From the NCBI GenBank assembly GCA_030562195.1, contig CM060203.1, positions 12,352,208 through 12,416,207 on the forward strand: a DNA stretch of 64,000 nt. The letters are read 5' to 3'. Numbering within the stretch: the first letter of the stretch is position 1; each line of letters starts with the position of its first letter. This DNA comes from Nipponacmea schrenckii (Eukaryota; Mollusca; Gastropoda; Lottiidae). This document shows, piece by piece, positions 38,255 to 51,993 of the stretch. The notes beneath the pieces are model-generated. The model worked only from the letters and a program-made list of their open reading frames with translations, was not told the DNA's origin and searched no databases. A program made the translations under genes and the position numbers.

Positions 38255-40683
38255 GTGAATGCTAATACTTTCTGATGCACCTCCTATGTTATAGCATTTT
38301 GATTGATCATATTGAAGAGAAAGATACGAAACTGGACATCACTTTCTGGTCAAGTATTCTCAAAGCCATCTTAGTTCTAGGATGTTCCAGAATCGTAACA
38401 TTGTTTCTAGGATATTGTAGCACTAAGATATTTTCAGAATATTTGGCCTTAACTTGCTGAGTTTTGATCATTGATGCCTTTATTCTGGCAGGCTTCATTC
38501 TATTCAAAGTGATGGCTTTAACTGTCCCAGTAGCAAGTCACATGGGTTAATATCTTTCTATTACCATTTTAGTGCTTTCTACTACTAATTCTAAGACTTT
38601 AAGACTTAGCACAGAGCTTTAAATGGAAGATAAATTAAGTTTTTATGAAAGTGTTCTGAATATCTGTGACAATTTAGCAATGAAGGAATAAATCACACAA
38701 GCTTGTATTTAATATTGAAACAAGGTTCATCCAAGCTATTGGATTAGATGTGAACCTGTATGTTAGACTTGATTAAAGAATTTTAAGATACTGAAACAGG
38801 AGTAAATATGTAATTTATATATTGTATTGTATATTATAACTATTAGTATATTAATTTATTGTGGAAAGAGGTTTCAGACAATTTATTGTAAATATATTGA
38901 TTCTATACATGTACTTTAATTCAAGTTGTTTTAAAAACAAACTATATACCAACAATTATTATAGGAAATATTCGTGAACTAAAATGTGGTGAAAATTCAA
39001 GAAAAAAGCATCACATGACCATTTTCAGAAAGATTGATATTGCTGTTAATTACATACTGGTATATTTATATAATTAGTAAAGACTAATTAAGACAATGTA
39101 TATTGAAATTACCATTGGTTATGATATTAAAGATGAAACCAGTAGCCTATCAGTAGGTGTATATCATATGAAATTTTATACAGTTTTATATCTATTCCTT
39201 TAGTCTCAATTTTATTATTTATTTATAAATTATTTATTTTCTTCCATCAAATATCTGCTGATTTTCAAAAGGAATGAATTCAGGGCTGATTTTTAATTCT
39301 GAAATCTCTGTGAGCAGGATGAATTATGGTGCTAATATCTCAACAGAGAATGATATATATAACTTAATAATATACAAAAATTAACTTTGAATGTCCTGAG
39401 AATACAGAAATTTCTTTAATTGGAAATGAAAAGGAAAAATAATTCTATTATCTCGTTGATGTACTTACTCATATTGATATAAATTGACATCACGTTTCTA
39501 GAACATCGAAATATAGGCAGTGGATATCCTAGCTACCATGACCAAAATATTTCAAATGGCAAAAACCAATCAGGGATATTTTGATACATTTTGATATTTT
39601 ATAAGGAAAACATGTTGAGAAATTGCTGTAAAATGCTTATAGAAATTTGTAATTTATTTATATTTTAATGTTTTTAAAGATTTTAGACTAATAACAGGTT
39701 TTTAAAGTTCCAGATTTTAGAGTTTCTATGCAGTTTGAATGAAAGCAACTCATATAAATTATGCAACTGAATCTGTACTCAATCCTTTGCAAATTTCAAG
39801 TGAACAAAATTTGATTCTAGAATAAATGATCCATCATAAACTTAAAATGGGCGTCGAATTTTATTTAAATAATTGGGCAAAGATAGTTCTACAGTGTAGA
39901 ATGAACACTATGCTCATTTTGTTATGTAGATGTACAAACCAGCTAACTGTCTTTGGCCTATACTATTTAAAGTTAGATTTATTTATTTGAATAATTAAAT
40001 TTGGTCTGTAAACTTTAGTTAAGGCTTTATTTCAATGTTGGATATTAATTCTCTCTTTTAACAGGTTTTCATGTGAGCAGTATTCCTCTTATCATATAAC
40101 CAAACTGACAGAAATGAAATATTCTTACTGATTAGTTTTAGTTAGTCCACGGATCTTGCTGTGAAGCTATGTGTAATGTCTTATACACGAAGCAAAATGT
40201 TTTAAGGATACAGAAGAAAACTGTTTATATGAAAGCCTATTATTGATATTATAAATTAACTAAGCTAGATTTTGTATTTTTTACACATGTCAGTTCTTTT
40301 GGGCTTTCCAAGGCTTATTTCTTAATTCAATAGTTACCTAGGCTAAATTATTCACACAGAGTTTCTTAAATCAGAAACATTTAATTTCATGAGAGCCTGA
40401 AAGAACTTGTTTATAGTATCAGTGGTAAGAGCAATTTTAAAGTAAATTTTTAAAATTTGAAATAAATTATAGTTATGAAAGCAATGCTGTAGACTACCAG
40501 TCTATAAAATGGTAATTTTATATATTCTATCAAACAGCAAGGTGCTTTATACTCATCTTTAAATATTAACTGTCTTTTTTATTAAAATATTTCATTATAC
40601 CTGTATTGATCTTTTTAATTCATCACCATAATATGTTGTGCATACAATAATTTTGTGCCCATTTTCCAATTGTTCTGACATAC
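38255..40683 (+). other. 3' UTR and downstream flank of the NCKAP5-like gene
   Basis: After the TGA the sequence is AT-rich with several AATAAA hexamers (for example near 38686 and 39821), so the transcript end cannot be fixed from sequence alone. I see no further exon. Confidence 0.45.
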
Positions 40684-41232
40684 CAGGCTTATAGAAAGGT
40701 GGTTTATGATCAACTGCTCTATATCTTATCGGGCTTATAGAAAGGTGGTTTATGATCAACTGCTCTATATCTTATCGGGCTTATAGAAAGGTGGTTTATG
40801 ATCAACTGCTCTATATCTTATCGGGCTTATAGAAAGGTGGTTTATGTCAATGCTCTATATCTTATCGGGCTTATAGAAGGTGTTTATGTCAACTGTCTAT
40901 ATCTTAGGTTTATAGAAAGGTGGTTTATGATCAACTGCTCTATATCTTACCAGTCTTATAGAATGGTTGTTTTATGTCCAACTGCTCTATATCTTTTCAG
41001 GCTTATAGAATGGTGTTTTAAGGCCAACTGTTCTATATCTTACCAGGCTTATTGACTGGTTGTTTTATGGTCAACCGTTCTATATCTTGCCAGGCTCATA
41101 GAATGGTTGTTTTATGTTCAACTGCTCTATAACTTACCAGTCTTATTGAATGATTGTTTTATGTACAACCGTTCTATATCTTACTAGGCTTATTGAATGA
41201 TTGTTTTATGGCCAACTGATGTATATCGTACA
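40684..41232. repeat. 46-bp minisatellite, about 12 units
   Basis: Units start with GGCTTATAGAAAGGTGGTTT and end with GCTCTATATCTTATCG. The first four are nearly identical. Later units diverge by substitutions and small indels (TTATTGAATGATTGTTTTAT variants). Open frames through it are artefacts of the repeat. Confidence 0.9.
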
Positions 41233-44196
41233 AGGTTTAGTTATGTTTTGTATCTTGTATGACCTTTTGTGATGACTGCTGACAGGAAAGTCAACAACTG
41301 CTTTTACTTTCCGTGTTATAATTTCCGAGAAATAGGTAAGAGGTTCTACATTGATTGTTTTATTAAAGATAATGTTTGATATTCAAATAAAAAGAATTCA
41401 TAATAGTTCGAAATGTAAGTATCATAATGTCCGAATCAAGATTTTTAAATATATTTATAAAGCCAACTTTTAAAATATATATATCATAACTCGTTGAGTT
41501 TATGAGAAAAATGGGTTTTCACAATCAATATTTAACGCCAACACAATCATTTAAAACTAATGTAGGTGGTGAGCTTTATGTTCCCATGATATATATTAAA
41601 TAATTGATAACAATGGAGATAATACCACCCATGGGAATACTATAAAGAAATTGATTATCATTAGCACTGTTTTAAAAATATCGATTTCAAAACTGATGGA
41701 TATTTACATCAAAACAATCCCGTTGTTGTCAGGAACTCGTGTTTTTGTATATAATAAGTGGACGAGATGTTAATCATTTATAATGGAGGAAAAATAATAC
41801 ACGTGAAAAATTAGATGAGATAAAGTATTGAGGTTCACTTATTGGGTATACATTTATATGTATGATTGACACTTACAAGTTCTTCTGTTGTTTACTTTAA
41901 GGCTTTACCGTTAAGAGTTAATGAAATAACGCATACGGTACGATTGAAAGCAGGTAATATAAAACGATCTGTAATCTTAAAATAAAACATTTTAAATTAG
42001 TATACACGAAGCCTGGTTTCACCCTTTAAAAGGAGTATACACAAGTGTGAAAATGAGAATTATTGACTTCTTTCTCCTTTGTTCACAGATTTATATCAAT
42101 TAAAGCAACTACCCCTGTTTAGCATACATTAATTACTCATTATTAATAGAGAGAATCACCTTTGTTATATGAAATTTAATTGGATTGTAACTGTTTCCAG
42201 GCCGATTCTCAGACTTTTACCTTGACATAACTGACTTAATTAGTTAAATGTAAAGGGAAAATATAACACAGGGTTGAAGATTGGGTGAGCCGTTCTTAAC
42301 ATAATAGTGACAAAATACAAAAGGTTTACCGTAAGACAATTTAATAGGTTATCATTAAACACTAATATGAAATATCTTGTGCATGAGGCTAGCGTCCATT
42401 CAAAATTACAATATAGTGTCATTAAGTGAGTGCTAGTTGTAAATCTTCCCCAATGAAGAATGCAGTAATCAAGAAGTATAGGCTTGATTTTATCATGCTG
42501 GCTTGTCTGTAAACCTTCCACACCCTTCATATCAACAACTCTCCAATGAGGTACTGAAGTAGGGGACAAAAATTGTAAATTTACAACATCAAATGGTCTC
42601 TTAAAACAATTCTCGATAGATTATTTTAACAGGTTATTTAATAGGTAGTCATACTAACTAAAAAAATTCAGATAATATTTCAAACATGAGGATTCGGGGG
42701 ATGTACTCCTGCGAACAGTTTTGCTGTCTTTAGCTTTTGAAAATGGTATATCTGATGTAAGTTTAGAGTCTTGAAATTCAAAGAAATTTCATTACCGATG
42801 GCTCTACAAGTTAAACATTTATCATTCTTGAATTTGATGGTGACTACATCCCGTTGTGATCTAATCTACTGAACTACATAGATAACTATACCAGTATGTT
42901 CCATTATCAATGAAAATAATTTCAGTTTTATATAAAACAACTTATATTTAGATCGAATCATTTATTCCATTTTCAAAAGAGGCCACAGCACATAATTGAA
43001 TTTAAGCTGTTTGTCTTGCACTTAATATGAGCTTCTGTATTAAAAATGATCTCGAACAGAATCTTGTTCACTAACAGAGTCACCGGACATGGTGTTTCGA
43101 TGATAATACTATTAAAGATTGTGCCTATACAGTTCCTTCTTACTTCATGTTTTATAAGGTGAACAAACAGAAATACACTCACGAAAACACACTTTTTAAA
43201 AAAATCCACAACTCTCTAAACAACAAAAGATATATATTATTAAAAAAAACCTATAAAATCGAACATATCATGTGTCCAACATGCTTCACGAAAATACATC
43301 AAATATCATTCGGTTACTTGTTGGTAGAACTATGAAGCTACCTGTAAAAACACATTTAGATGATCTTGATGGTCAAAAGAATTGATTAACTTTAAAACAA
43401 GCCATAATACCCGGGTCATAATAGATTAAATACGCATTTGTATATACATTTCTTAGTTCCAAATTTGCAATAAGTAGCGCTGCATTATCAGATTCAAGGA
43501 TCACCATAAATGTTGACACTGCGTGAAGTATAGAAATATGTTCACATATTCTCCTTATTATTTTAAATTCTCAAAGAACATCAAACCACGTCATTTAGTC
43601 CGGTTTGACCCGCAAAAAGAGATGCATCGACGTCTCAAAATCAAATCTTATTTGACCAACCGAAGAACATCTCAATATACAACGACAGTTTGATTTATGT
43701 AGGGTCGCTTTCCAGTAGACGGCCTTTAAGATATATCCAGACAGCTCTGTCGCAATACTTGCTTGATTGTAAGACCATAGTGGTTTGCTTAATGTATTTG
43801 AAATTTAAAAACCGAGTGTCGAATTGCTCTTCTGTTCTATTTATCACACACACTGAATGTACAATTAATACTAGGTTTACAATTCCAAGATGAACCTGGA
43901 GTCGGGACTAAGATAATAAATTATGTCACTGACTTTGTCTTGCATGACAAACTGAAAATAAAAAAGAACAATGGTTAAAAAACACTTTCTTAAACCTATT
44001 TTTAATAAGCACTTGAACAAATTTCGTTGTGGTAATGATCAATAACATTTCTATTTTCTGGAGCTAATTGTTTTCTGATCGTCATCATGTTGCGAGTTTG
44101 AAACGTATTTGATCCCTTGAGAATGATTTTAAGTTACTGTAATTGTTAATCACCTACCAGTTAGCACCATAAAGATCTGCAGTAAGGTTTGCGGTG
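41233..44196. other. Intergenic AT-rich DNA
   Basis: I see no supported gene. A 109-codon minus-strand open frame at 42240-42569 ends in HPIFNPVLYF, which superficially recalls the NPxxY end of a GPCR. It has no upstream transmembrane pattern or splice-linked exon, so I do not call it. Confidence 0.4.
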
Positions 44197-47100
44197 TTAA
44201 CAACCATGAAAAACATTATATTCATCATCCATATCATGAACTGTTTCAATTCCATCTTCCTCTTTACTTCCCACACTAGACGTACCCGTCCCTGTACTCG
44301 TACGGCTGTGAGCACTACATGGTGCTGACCGCGTTGATGGTCGGTTTGCCCATTTCATATGTTCTTCCTCGTCTGGAACAATACTGATGGCTTTCACTTC
44401 TGTTTCTCTCTTCTTCTTCTTGCTACTGAATCGTCGTTTGATAAATTTATATAACTTTTTTGAATCTTTACCAAACTGGAAATACAGACAGAGTATTTTT
44501 TATAAATATCACATAAAGAGAATTCCTGGTTTCTTAATTTCGATTGATATCATTTATTCTTTAGTAGCAGTCTGTATATTGCTTTCAGAAGGAACATCGA
44601 GTGACATCGTATTGTATCGTCTTTTATATTTAGTTTATATGCGATGGAATACGGCTTAATGTTCTAATTCAGTCGAATTCTAAAATATTTACCTCATCTG
44701 TGGCGTCAACCAATGATCTCCACCCTGATTTACTTTCATTTAAACTGCTAGTTGAAGACATGGTGCTATTTCTTCGTCTGCCTCCACTGGGTACTTCCTC
44801 TGTCTAAAATAGAATAAAAAAAATGATAATTTTTTTATCCGTTTTTTTATATATCTTTGAATGTGCACAAAGGCTTATAATAAAAAACAATATGTTCAGT
44901 TACCAGAATTAAACGAAAGTCGCCATTAAATCATTAAAAGACATTTGTATGTATAAGTTTTTTTTTTTAAAGAGCGTTAACGTAATGAAAATAATAAGGA
45001 TTCAATCAAGTTCTTCAATCCATGACATTTATGATATCGTGAAAATCTGTATTCAGGTATATTCATGTCTTCGTATTTGTTTAAGATTGTCAGCTGTACG
45101 AAAATGTTATTCTATAACTAGCCACCTATTATAAAATGCGTCCAGTGTTTATTAACCTCTCTAAATAATATATTGATTTCGTCTGGACCGAGATCGATAC
45201 TCATTCAACTAGAAAAATCCTATTTACCAACCAATCTCGCATTAATATCGTTTTAATATGTTCACTAATTGAAACAATTTGTAAGTCTTAATGAAACGAT
45301 TCTTATCAAGACTTTCTTTGAATAATATAACGAGGTGTAAACGTGCACGATGAATGAATGAATTGTTTGAAAGGTTTGATGAATGAATGAATGAATATAT
45401 GTATATGTATGAATAAACGAATGAATGAATGAATGTATAGAGGTTTTGAATAAATATATTGTTTGAAAGGTTTGATGAATGAATGAATGAATGAATGAAT
45501 ATATGTATGAATAAACGAATGAATGAATGAATGTATAGAGGTGTTGAATGAATATAATGTATAATGAAAGGTTTGATGAATGAATGTATGAAAGGGTTGA
45601 ATGAATATATTGTATGTAAATGTTTTATTGAATGTTTTGTATGAAAAGGTTAAGTGAATGTATGAAAGGGTGGAATGAAGGGATGAATGTATGAAGAAAG
45701 GTGAAGTGAATGTATAAAAGGGTTGAATGAAGGAATGGATGTATGAAGAAGGGTTGAATGAATATATGAAGAAAGGTTAAGTGAATTTATGAAAGGGTTG
45801 AATGAAGAACTGAATTTATTAAGGAGGATTAAATGAATGAATGAATCGATGGAAAGAGTCGAATAATTAGATGAATGAGCGAATGTTGCGTTTTCAAGTT
45901 TCGATTAATGTATAAAAATTAATTTTCCGCAATATTATATAGCAAAGGTTACACATTTTTCATCAATTATCATCAACGTCCGTTTGGAAGGTTATTGAAA
46001 TAAGGATTTAATTATTGAGAAATATGTTTGATTTTGACTTTAATCGATGGAGCGTAGATTAGAAACAACATTGCAGTTTGTCTTGAAACTGGAACATTCT
46101 TTAGTCTATTGATTTCAATTGATTTTAAGACAAGATCAAGCTCTGAAGAGACTAGAGAAATACTCCGTTCTTATAATTTATATAAAATAAAAATTGTACT
46201 TTTGTTTTATTACGTTTATAAAACAATATAGGCAATCCTATAGGCCATGCGATGGAGTTATTAGTCGAGTTATCTGAGGTGTCAAGTCCTATGAAAGTCT
46301 GAAGTCAAATCCAAATCAATGTTAGAATATTTACACAATACTTGGTCAATATCAATGATTAAATAAGATTATAATTAATGGTAGAATGATGTCGCTATTG
46401 ATACATTAAAGATGAACCAATATTGAGAGAGTGAAATAGCACATGTACAATATTTATTAAAGGCGATGACAACCCGTATTTCAAAGCACGTCTATCTTGA
46501 TCCTTCTGAGATTGTTTGAGCATTTTTACCACAATCATCTTGGCATCTCTTGTACATCATCATTTGTAAACCGTATGGGCAATATATTCTTCAAAAATGA
46601 TAATAAACTCTTTATTTTACACGGGTCAGAATTAGATTCAATATACATGGACAAGCTCCTGTCTAACATTCAACCCATGGGGACAATACAATGAATGGTG
46701 TTAAATTATAACATAAAAAAGCAAATATTTCTATTTACAAATGGATTAAAAATTAAGAAGTGAATGTGTATAAGATTGACAAATTTATGTTGCTTCGATC
46801 AAGAAAGAAATGCACAAGCAAATGTGTATGAGATGATCGGACTTAAAAAAACATAGGCTACACATTCATATGAAATGCACCAAAAGTTTAAAATTATATT
46901 CGAATATGGGGTATGTTTATAGTTACAGAGTCTTGAAAGGTAGAAAAAGGAAATCGTGAGATATCGTGATAATCCAAATATGGTTGAATGTGACATCCGT
47001 AAAGATAACTAGCGCATATATAATAACTTAATATTTAAAGTTTTAGCAAAAGACTATACATGCAGAGTCCATGGGAGATTAAGATTCAAAATAACACCTA

Positions 47101-50100
47101 CTAATATTTTGTTAAATGAGTTTTTTAGGCTGTAAGCAACCGATTCCATGAAATGATCTCGAAGTTAGTGATTATTGTTATAAAAGTTACTTTAAATGAG
47201 GTTTATTTGGAACCTTAAGGATGTTACATGTATTACAAATCGTTGAATTACTCGAACCAAGTTTAATTATACCAGGGTAGTAAATAATTGGACGCTATTG
47301 ATGTATAACAATTACTTTAAAAATAACTTGTGACGTTCAAAACGTTTTCGATAAAATTGTTATTTATTCAACAATTGCTAAATGCCATTTATATATATAT
47401 AAGGAAGTAAGATTATACCAGGGTAGTAAATAGATATCAAATATTTATCCTCAAAATTCATCACTCCTACCTTAATAAATTGTCCAGTATCTGTAAACTT
47501 CTAACTATTTCCAAGTAATTATATTTTCAAATAACTTCACCAAACAATATTCAGTAACCACTATCCTTTTTCTCACAGATTATTCAGTTAAATAGCACCT
47601 TTTATCGATAACGTGAAACTTATAAATCGGTATTTTAGTTTTCCGTTTTTAATACACAATAATTTCAGATCGATGGACCCCAGAACTTATATCAGTCAGT
47701 GTTCATTGTTGAAAAGCGAATTCATCCTTAGCAACCAATGAAAATTTTATCTAAATCACGTGAAAGCCTATTGATTATTAGAATGTGATTGTTTGGAATA
47801 ATGAGTTAATATAGCAATAGTTACCCTACAGATAGTATGTAATTTGGTACTAGGTACATAACGTGTAACAAACTTAACTTGTAACAGATTAGCCCAAGTT
47901 AATTCATAATTAATCCAATTAATCTCAGATTACCTGATTAACTTGTCACAGGAATGTCGACATTGGTTTAGAGGTTTGTTAATCTTTACGGTGTAAATAT
48001 TAAGAAAGATTATAAACTGACTGTCGTTCAACTACAAACAATAAACCATTAATTAAAAATTACAATCTGACTGTGTTGATTGCTAGTCAGATTTTCCTCT
48101 CCTTAGCTAAGAAGTGTAATATAACTTAAATGGTAAATTAAACGGTATATATCAAATGGATTTACATGGTAAATGTTATATTAAATGGATTTATATGGTA
48201 TATTAAATAGATTTACAAGGTATATTAAATAGATTTACAAGGTATATTAAATGGATTCACATGGTATATTTAATGGATTTTCATGGTATATTTAATGGGT
48301 AATGGTTGATTATACTGATTTTAATGGTATATTTAATGGTATATTTACTTGGTATCTACATATTGTACATAGTAAGTTAAAGACATTGTCTTGGTATATT
48401 GAAGATATTTACAAGGCATATCTAACTTAAAGATATTTAAGTTATATTCTAATGAATGATATTATACGAGTATATTATCATATTTAAATATCCGCACGGA
48501 AGATTTTCTAATTTTGTGTAGTAGCCTAAGGGCATTTAAACGACATTTTGAATGCAAGTAAAAGGTATATTATTACAAGATATTTAAGGGGTATATATAA
48601 TTATTTGAAGAATAGGAGAGATATATCATTCATATATCTTAGGACATTTAAACTGGTTGTTTACAATTTTTAAGGTTTGTAAATGGATAGCCTAAAATTT
48701 GAATGGCTTTATTAATTTGATAATATTTACCAGATTTATTCAAATAAAAATTTAATTTAAAATAAAGACGCTCAATCCAATGATTAGGACACAGAAAGAT
48801 ACCCCCTATTATCAATATCAAACATGGAAAAATGAATTTTAAATGTGTTTTATGAACTGAATTAAGGATCTAATATGTAACCTATATGACTCAATATCCT
48901 AAATTATTATGTTTCTCAAACTATTTCTTATGGTATTGTTCATTACTGTTCAACCAGTCGGTAAAATTTACTTTATTACTTTATGAATACTTCACGTCAC
49001 TTCCTAAATACGTTATATTGTAAATTGTATATGTAAGACCCTAACTATAAATTGATTACATTTGCATTGAAAATTACATTTATAGACACTCTTTCTCTGC
49101 CTATTTTGAATCGGTTTTCCAAATTGCTTTTACTCTGAATATAGAAATTTGACTAAACGTGAAAAGCTCTTATTTTGTTTGTGTGCGTGGTAATATCATA
49201 ATATAGAAACAAATAGTTAATATTGACAAGCTTAATAATTGCTATCATTTGTATATGTTTGTCATCATTATTCTATAGTACATACACTCTGTTGTACTAG
49301 GATTAATTGATAGAAATCGATTGCGTCTAATAAGTCACGATACAAATATCTTGTTACCAGTTCCAAACAAAATATTGCTTATTCTCACAATGTATATTAT
49401 TATATATGTATTTAACAGATTGTAACTTTAGAATAGGTGGTAAATTTTGTATTTTTAACAGATTGTTAATATAGAACAGATGGTAAGTTTTGTATATTTA
49501 ACAGATTGTAAATATAGAATAAGTGGTAAGTTATGTGTATTAACAGATTGTTAATATAGAACAGATGGTAAGTTTTGTATATTTAACAGATTGTAAATAT
49601 AGAATAAGTGGTAATTTTTTTATATTTAACAGATTGTAAATATACAATAGATGGTAAGTTTTGTATATTCAACAGATTGTAAATATAGCATTGATGGTAA
49701 GATTTGAATATATTTAACAGATTGTAAATTTAGACTTGATGGTAAGTTTTGTATATTTAACAGATTGTAAATTTAACTTGATGGTAAGTTTTGTATATTT
49801 AACAGATTGTAAATTTAGACTTGATGGTAAGTTTTGTATATTTAACAGATTGTAAAAATAGAATAGATGGTAAGTTTTGTATATTAACAGATTGTAAATA
49901 TATAATAGATGGTTAAGTTTTGTATATTAATAGATTGTAAATATAGAATAGATGTTAAGTTTTGTATTTTTAATAGATTGTAAACATAGAATAGATGGTA
50001 AGTTTTGTATTTTTAATAGATTGTAAATATATAATAGATGGTAAGTTTTGTATATAAACAGATTGTAAATACAGAATAGATGGTAAGTTTTGTATATATT

Positions 50101-51210
50101 TAACAGCTTGTGAATATAGAATAGATGGTAAGTTTTGTATATATTTAATCGATTGTAAATATATAATAGATGGTAAGTTTTGTATATTTACCAGATTGTA
50201 AATAAATAATAGATGGTTAAGATTTGTATATATTTAACAGATTGTAAATATACAATAGATGGTATTGTACGTAAGTGTAGATAAGACATGTTATAAGGTC
50301 GAATACCTTGAAGTTTAGTGTAAGAGAGCATATACTAAGTACACAAAGTTTATTATTGAACTGGTTCATCGGGCGTGTTGGAAATTGAGAACCTTCGAAT
50401 ACAAAGTTCTTTTGTCATTCGCCAAGTTGGTCCTTTAAAAAGATTTATTTTGTCTGTCCCGATAAAGGTCATGTTTGATAAAAAAAAAATTCTAGTGAGA
50501 AGTAACTTAACGAATCCGAAACTTGTTGAGACTTTTTGAAAGGTGATACAGGTAATTACCCCCTGCTCCCACCCTTGACACTTCTGTGGCCCATATACAC
50601 AGCTCCAGCTAATGATGCATAAAAATTCCCCTGAGTAAATCAATCCAACCAAACCAAACCAAACCAACAACAACCAATAATAAATATTATGATCACAACG
50701 AGTTTTGGAAGAATGAGAAAACTGAGTTACTCACGCCACACCATCCAGGGCCGAGTTACACCGCCATGTCATTCGACCCGACCAGATCTGAAAATTTATC
50801 AACAACCAAACCAAACCAACAACACAGAACCATCTAATCTGAACCAATCCAACCACCAACTACTACGAATATCAACAACTACCTAGTTTGCGATATCAGC
50901 AATTTCTGGAAGCGAACGTTAACTCGCCATTTACCTACCTAATCAATAGTATGACAGTATAGGCTCGCTATACCAGTATAAGCGAGTTACTAGTTAATGC
51001 AAGTGGGTGAAAACGCATGATCAATTGATGGTGATTAATATGATGGAATATAAATGAATGAATGATCATGGTAACATGTTGAACACACAAGGATTTTTTT
51101 CCTACCTCTAAACTAGGGATTTCTGTGATAAAATCCACTCGAGAAGCTTCTAAAGTTTTTATATCTTCGACAAGCCCGTCACAGGTTCCCACAGAATTTT
51201 TTCTTGACAT
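44197..51210 (-). CDS. Unrecognised small protein with basic cluster, three exons
   Basis: On the minus strand, exon 1 is 51106-51210 (ATG at 51210), exon 2 is 44693-44803 and exon 3 is 44197-44475 (stop TAA). Each is phase 0 with good GT/AG borders, and together they give 164 residues. The product begins MSRKNSVGTCDGLVEDIKTL. It contains GGRRRNSTMSSTSSLNE, a PKA-type RRNS context, then SGWRSLVDATDE, then a dense basic cluster YKFIKRRFSSKKKKRE. It ends in an acidic Ser/Thr/Gly-rich tail with DMDDEYNVFHGC. There is no signal peptide or membrane segment. The basic/aromatic cluster with serines recalls a MARCKS-type lipid- and calmodulin-binding segment or a nuclear localisation signal. That is inference only. 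I do not recognise the family. Intron 1 is 6.3 kb and rich in tandem repeats. Confidence 0.65.
45345..45880. repeat. Degenerate (GAAT)n-based repeat
   Basis: Runs of GAATGAATGAATGAA alternate with segments such as GTTTGAAAGGTTTGAT and ATGTATGAATAAACGAAT, which themselves recur, so the tetranucleotide array has undergone larger duplications. It lies in intron 1 of the minus-strand gene. Confidence 0.85.
48130..48352. repeat. 22-bp tandem repeat
   Basis: About nine degenerate units of the form GGTATATTAAATGGATTTAC (with AT) follow one another in the large intron of the minus-strand gene. Confidence 0.75.
49417..50264. repeat. 43-bp minisatellite, 20 units, with splice-like signals
   Basis: Twenty units can be counted. 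Each has the blocks TTTAACAG, ATTGTAAATATAGAATAGAT and GGTAAGTTTTG (plus-strand view). Most units differ by 1-4 substitutions. Units 2 and 4 share the variant GTTAATATAGAACAG and units 3 and 5 share AATAAGTGG, so a two-unit block was duplicated. It sits antisense within the 6.3-kb intron of the minus-strand gene. Confidence 0.92.
50340..50900. other. GC-richer segment with CCAAA repeats, origin unknown
   Basis: Compared with the surrounding intron this block is richer in G and C. It has AACCAAACCAAACC runs at about 50645-50668 and 50805-50820. Its minus-strand frame includes MTFIGTDKINLFKGPTWRMT with normal-looking codon use. It may be an interspersed repeat or a decayed retroposed piece. No tRNA-like promoter boxes are clear. 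Confidence 0.3.
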
Positions 51211-51832
51211 TTTCAAAGAGTTTCAGATTTACAATAAAATTGTTAACGTTACAGAATAAAATCACTTCTTGTCGCACGCCAAGAATAAGGCACACTACCG
51301 TTTTAATGTAATTTTTTTTTTCCTTATTTTATGTTCGGCCCATTTCTAAGATCTAAGCTCTATAATGAATTCCTCACTGATATCTAACAATCTGTACGTA
51401 ATTAGGATTATTTCACTCGACACCCTTTTCACTTATTTTCTTAGAAAACCATGGTCTAATCTACTCGAAATCGAATCCTGTTCCTAATCTCCACATTAAA
51501 TTCCCTAAATAATTCCAAATACTTCTACTGAGTTATGTTTTCACTTCAGACTAACAACAAACAACAGCTTCGAAGGTTATACTCGTATTTACGCAAATTG
51601 AATGAATATATTCTCAAGAACAAGAGAGAAAAACACTATAAAAGTCCAAGTAAAGCTATTTTTTGTCGTCATTATTTGTGTGGCTATTATTGTAATGTGT
51701 AATTGTTGAGATTAAGGGGCTAAGAAAAGGTCTATATCAATGAAAGATTTAAGTGATATCGAACACAGGGGCTCGAGTTCATTTACGCCGACGAAAGTAA
51801 CAATTGTATTTTAGATGGATAACAACTTAGGT

Positions 51833-51993
51833 TCACAGCCTAGGATCCTTCCTACCAGCTGGTCCTTGGCCAAACCTCTTGGCATTGATCTTTCTCGGAT
51901 TATCGGCACCATCTACAGCTGGTTCGACTGGAATTATGGTTGATGATGTTTTTATAAAGGCCATTGGACTTTCAGCCTGATCGTGATCTGAAC
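51833..51993 (-). other. Possible terminal exon or coding remnant
   Basis: On the minus strand an open block follows an acceptor-like GGGTTCAG and ends in TGA. It reads HDQAESPMAFIKTSSTIIPV, then EPAVDGADNPRKINAKRFGQ, then GPAGRKDPRL. Composition is more coding-like than the neighbours. I do not recognise it and cannot link it to another exon. Confidence 0.25.

Noticed and set aside
40798..41055. 85-codon plus-strand frame with repeated SISYRAYR peptides
   Set aside because: It is a read-through of the 46-bp minisatellite.
42240..42569. 109-codon minus-strand frame ending HPIFNPVLYFPFTFN, resembling a GPCR TM7 end
   Set aside because: No preceding transmembrane pattern, no linked exon and AT-driven composition. 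The NPVLYF match alone is weak.
45345..45880. Regular spaced repeats considered as a CRISPR-like array
   Set aside because: Eukaryotic GAAT microsatellite with degenerate units and no unique spacers.
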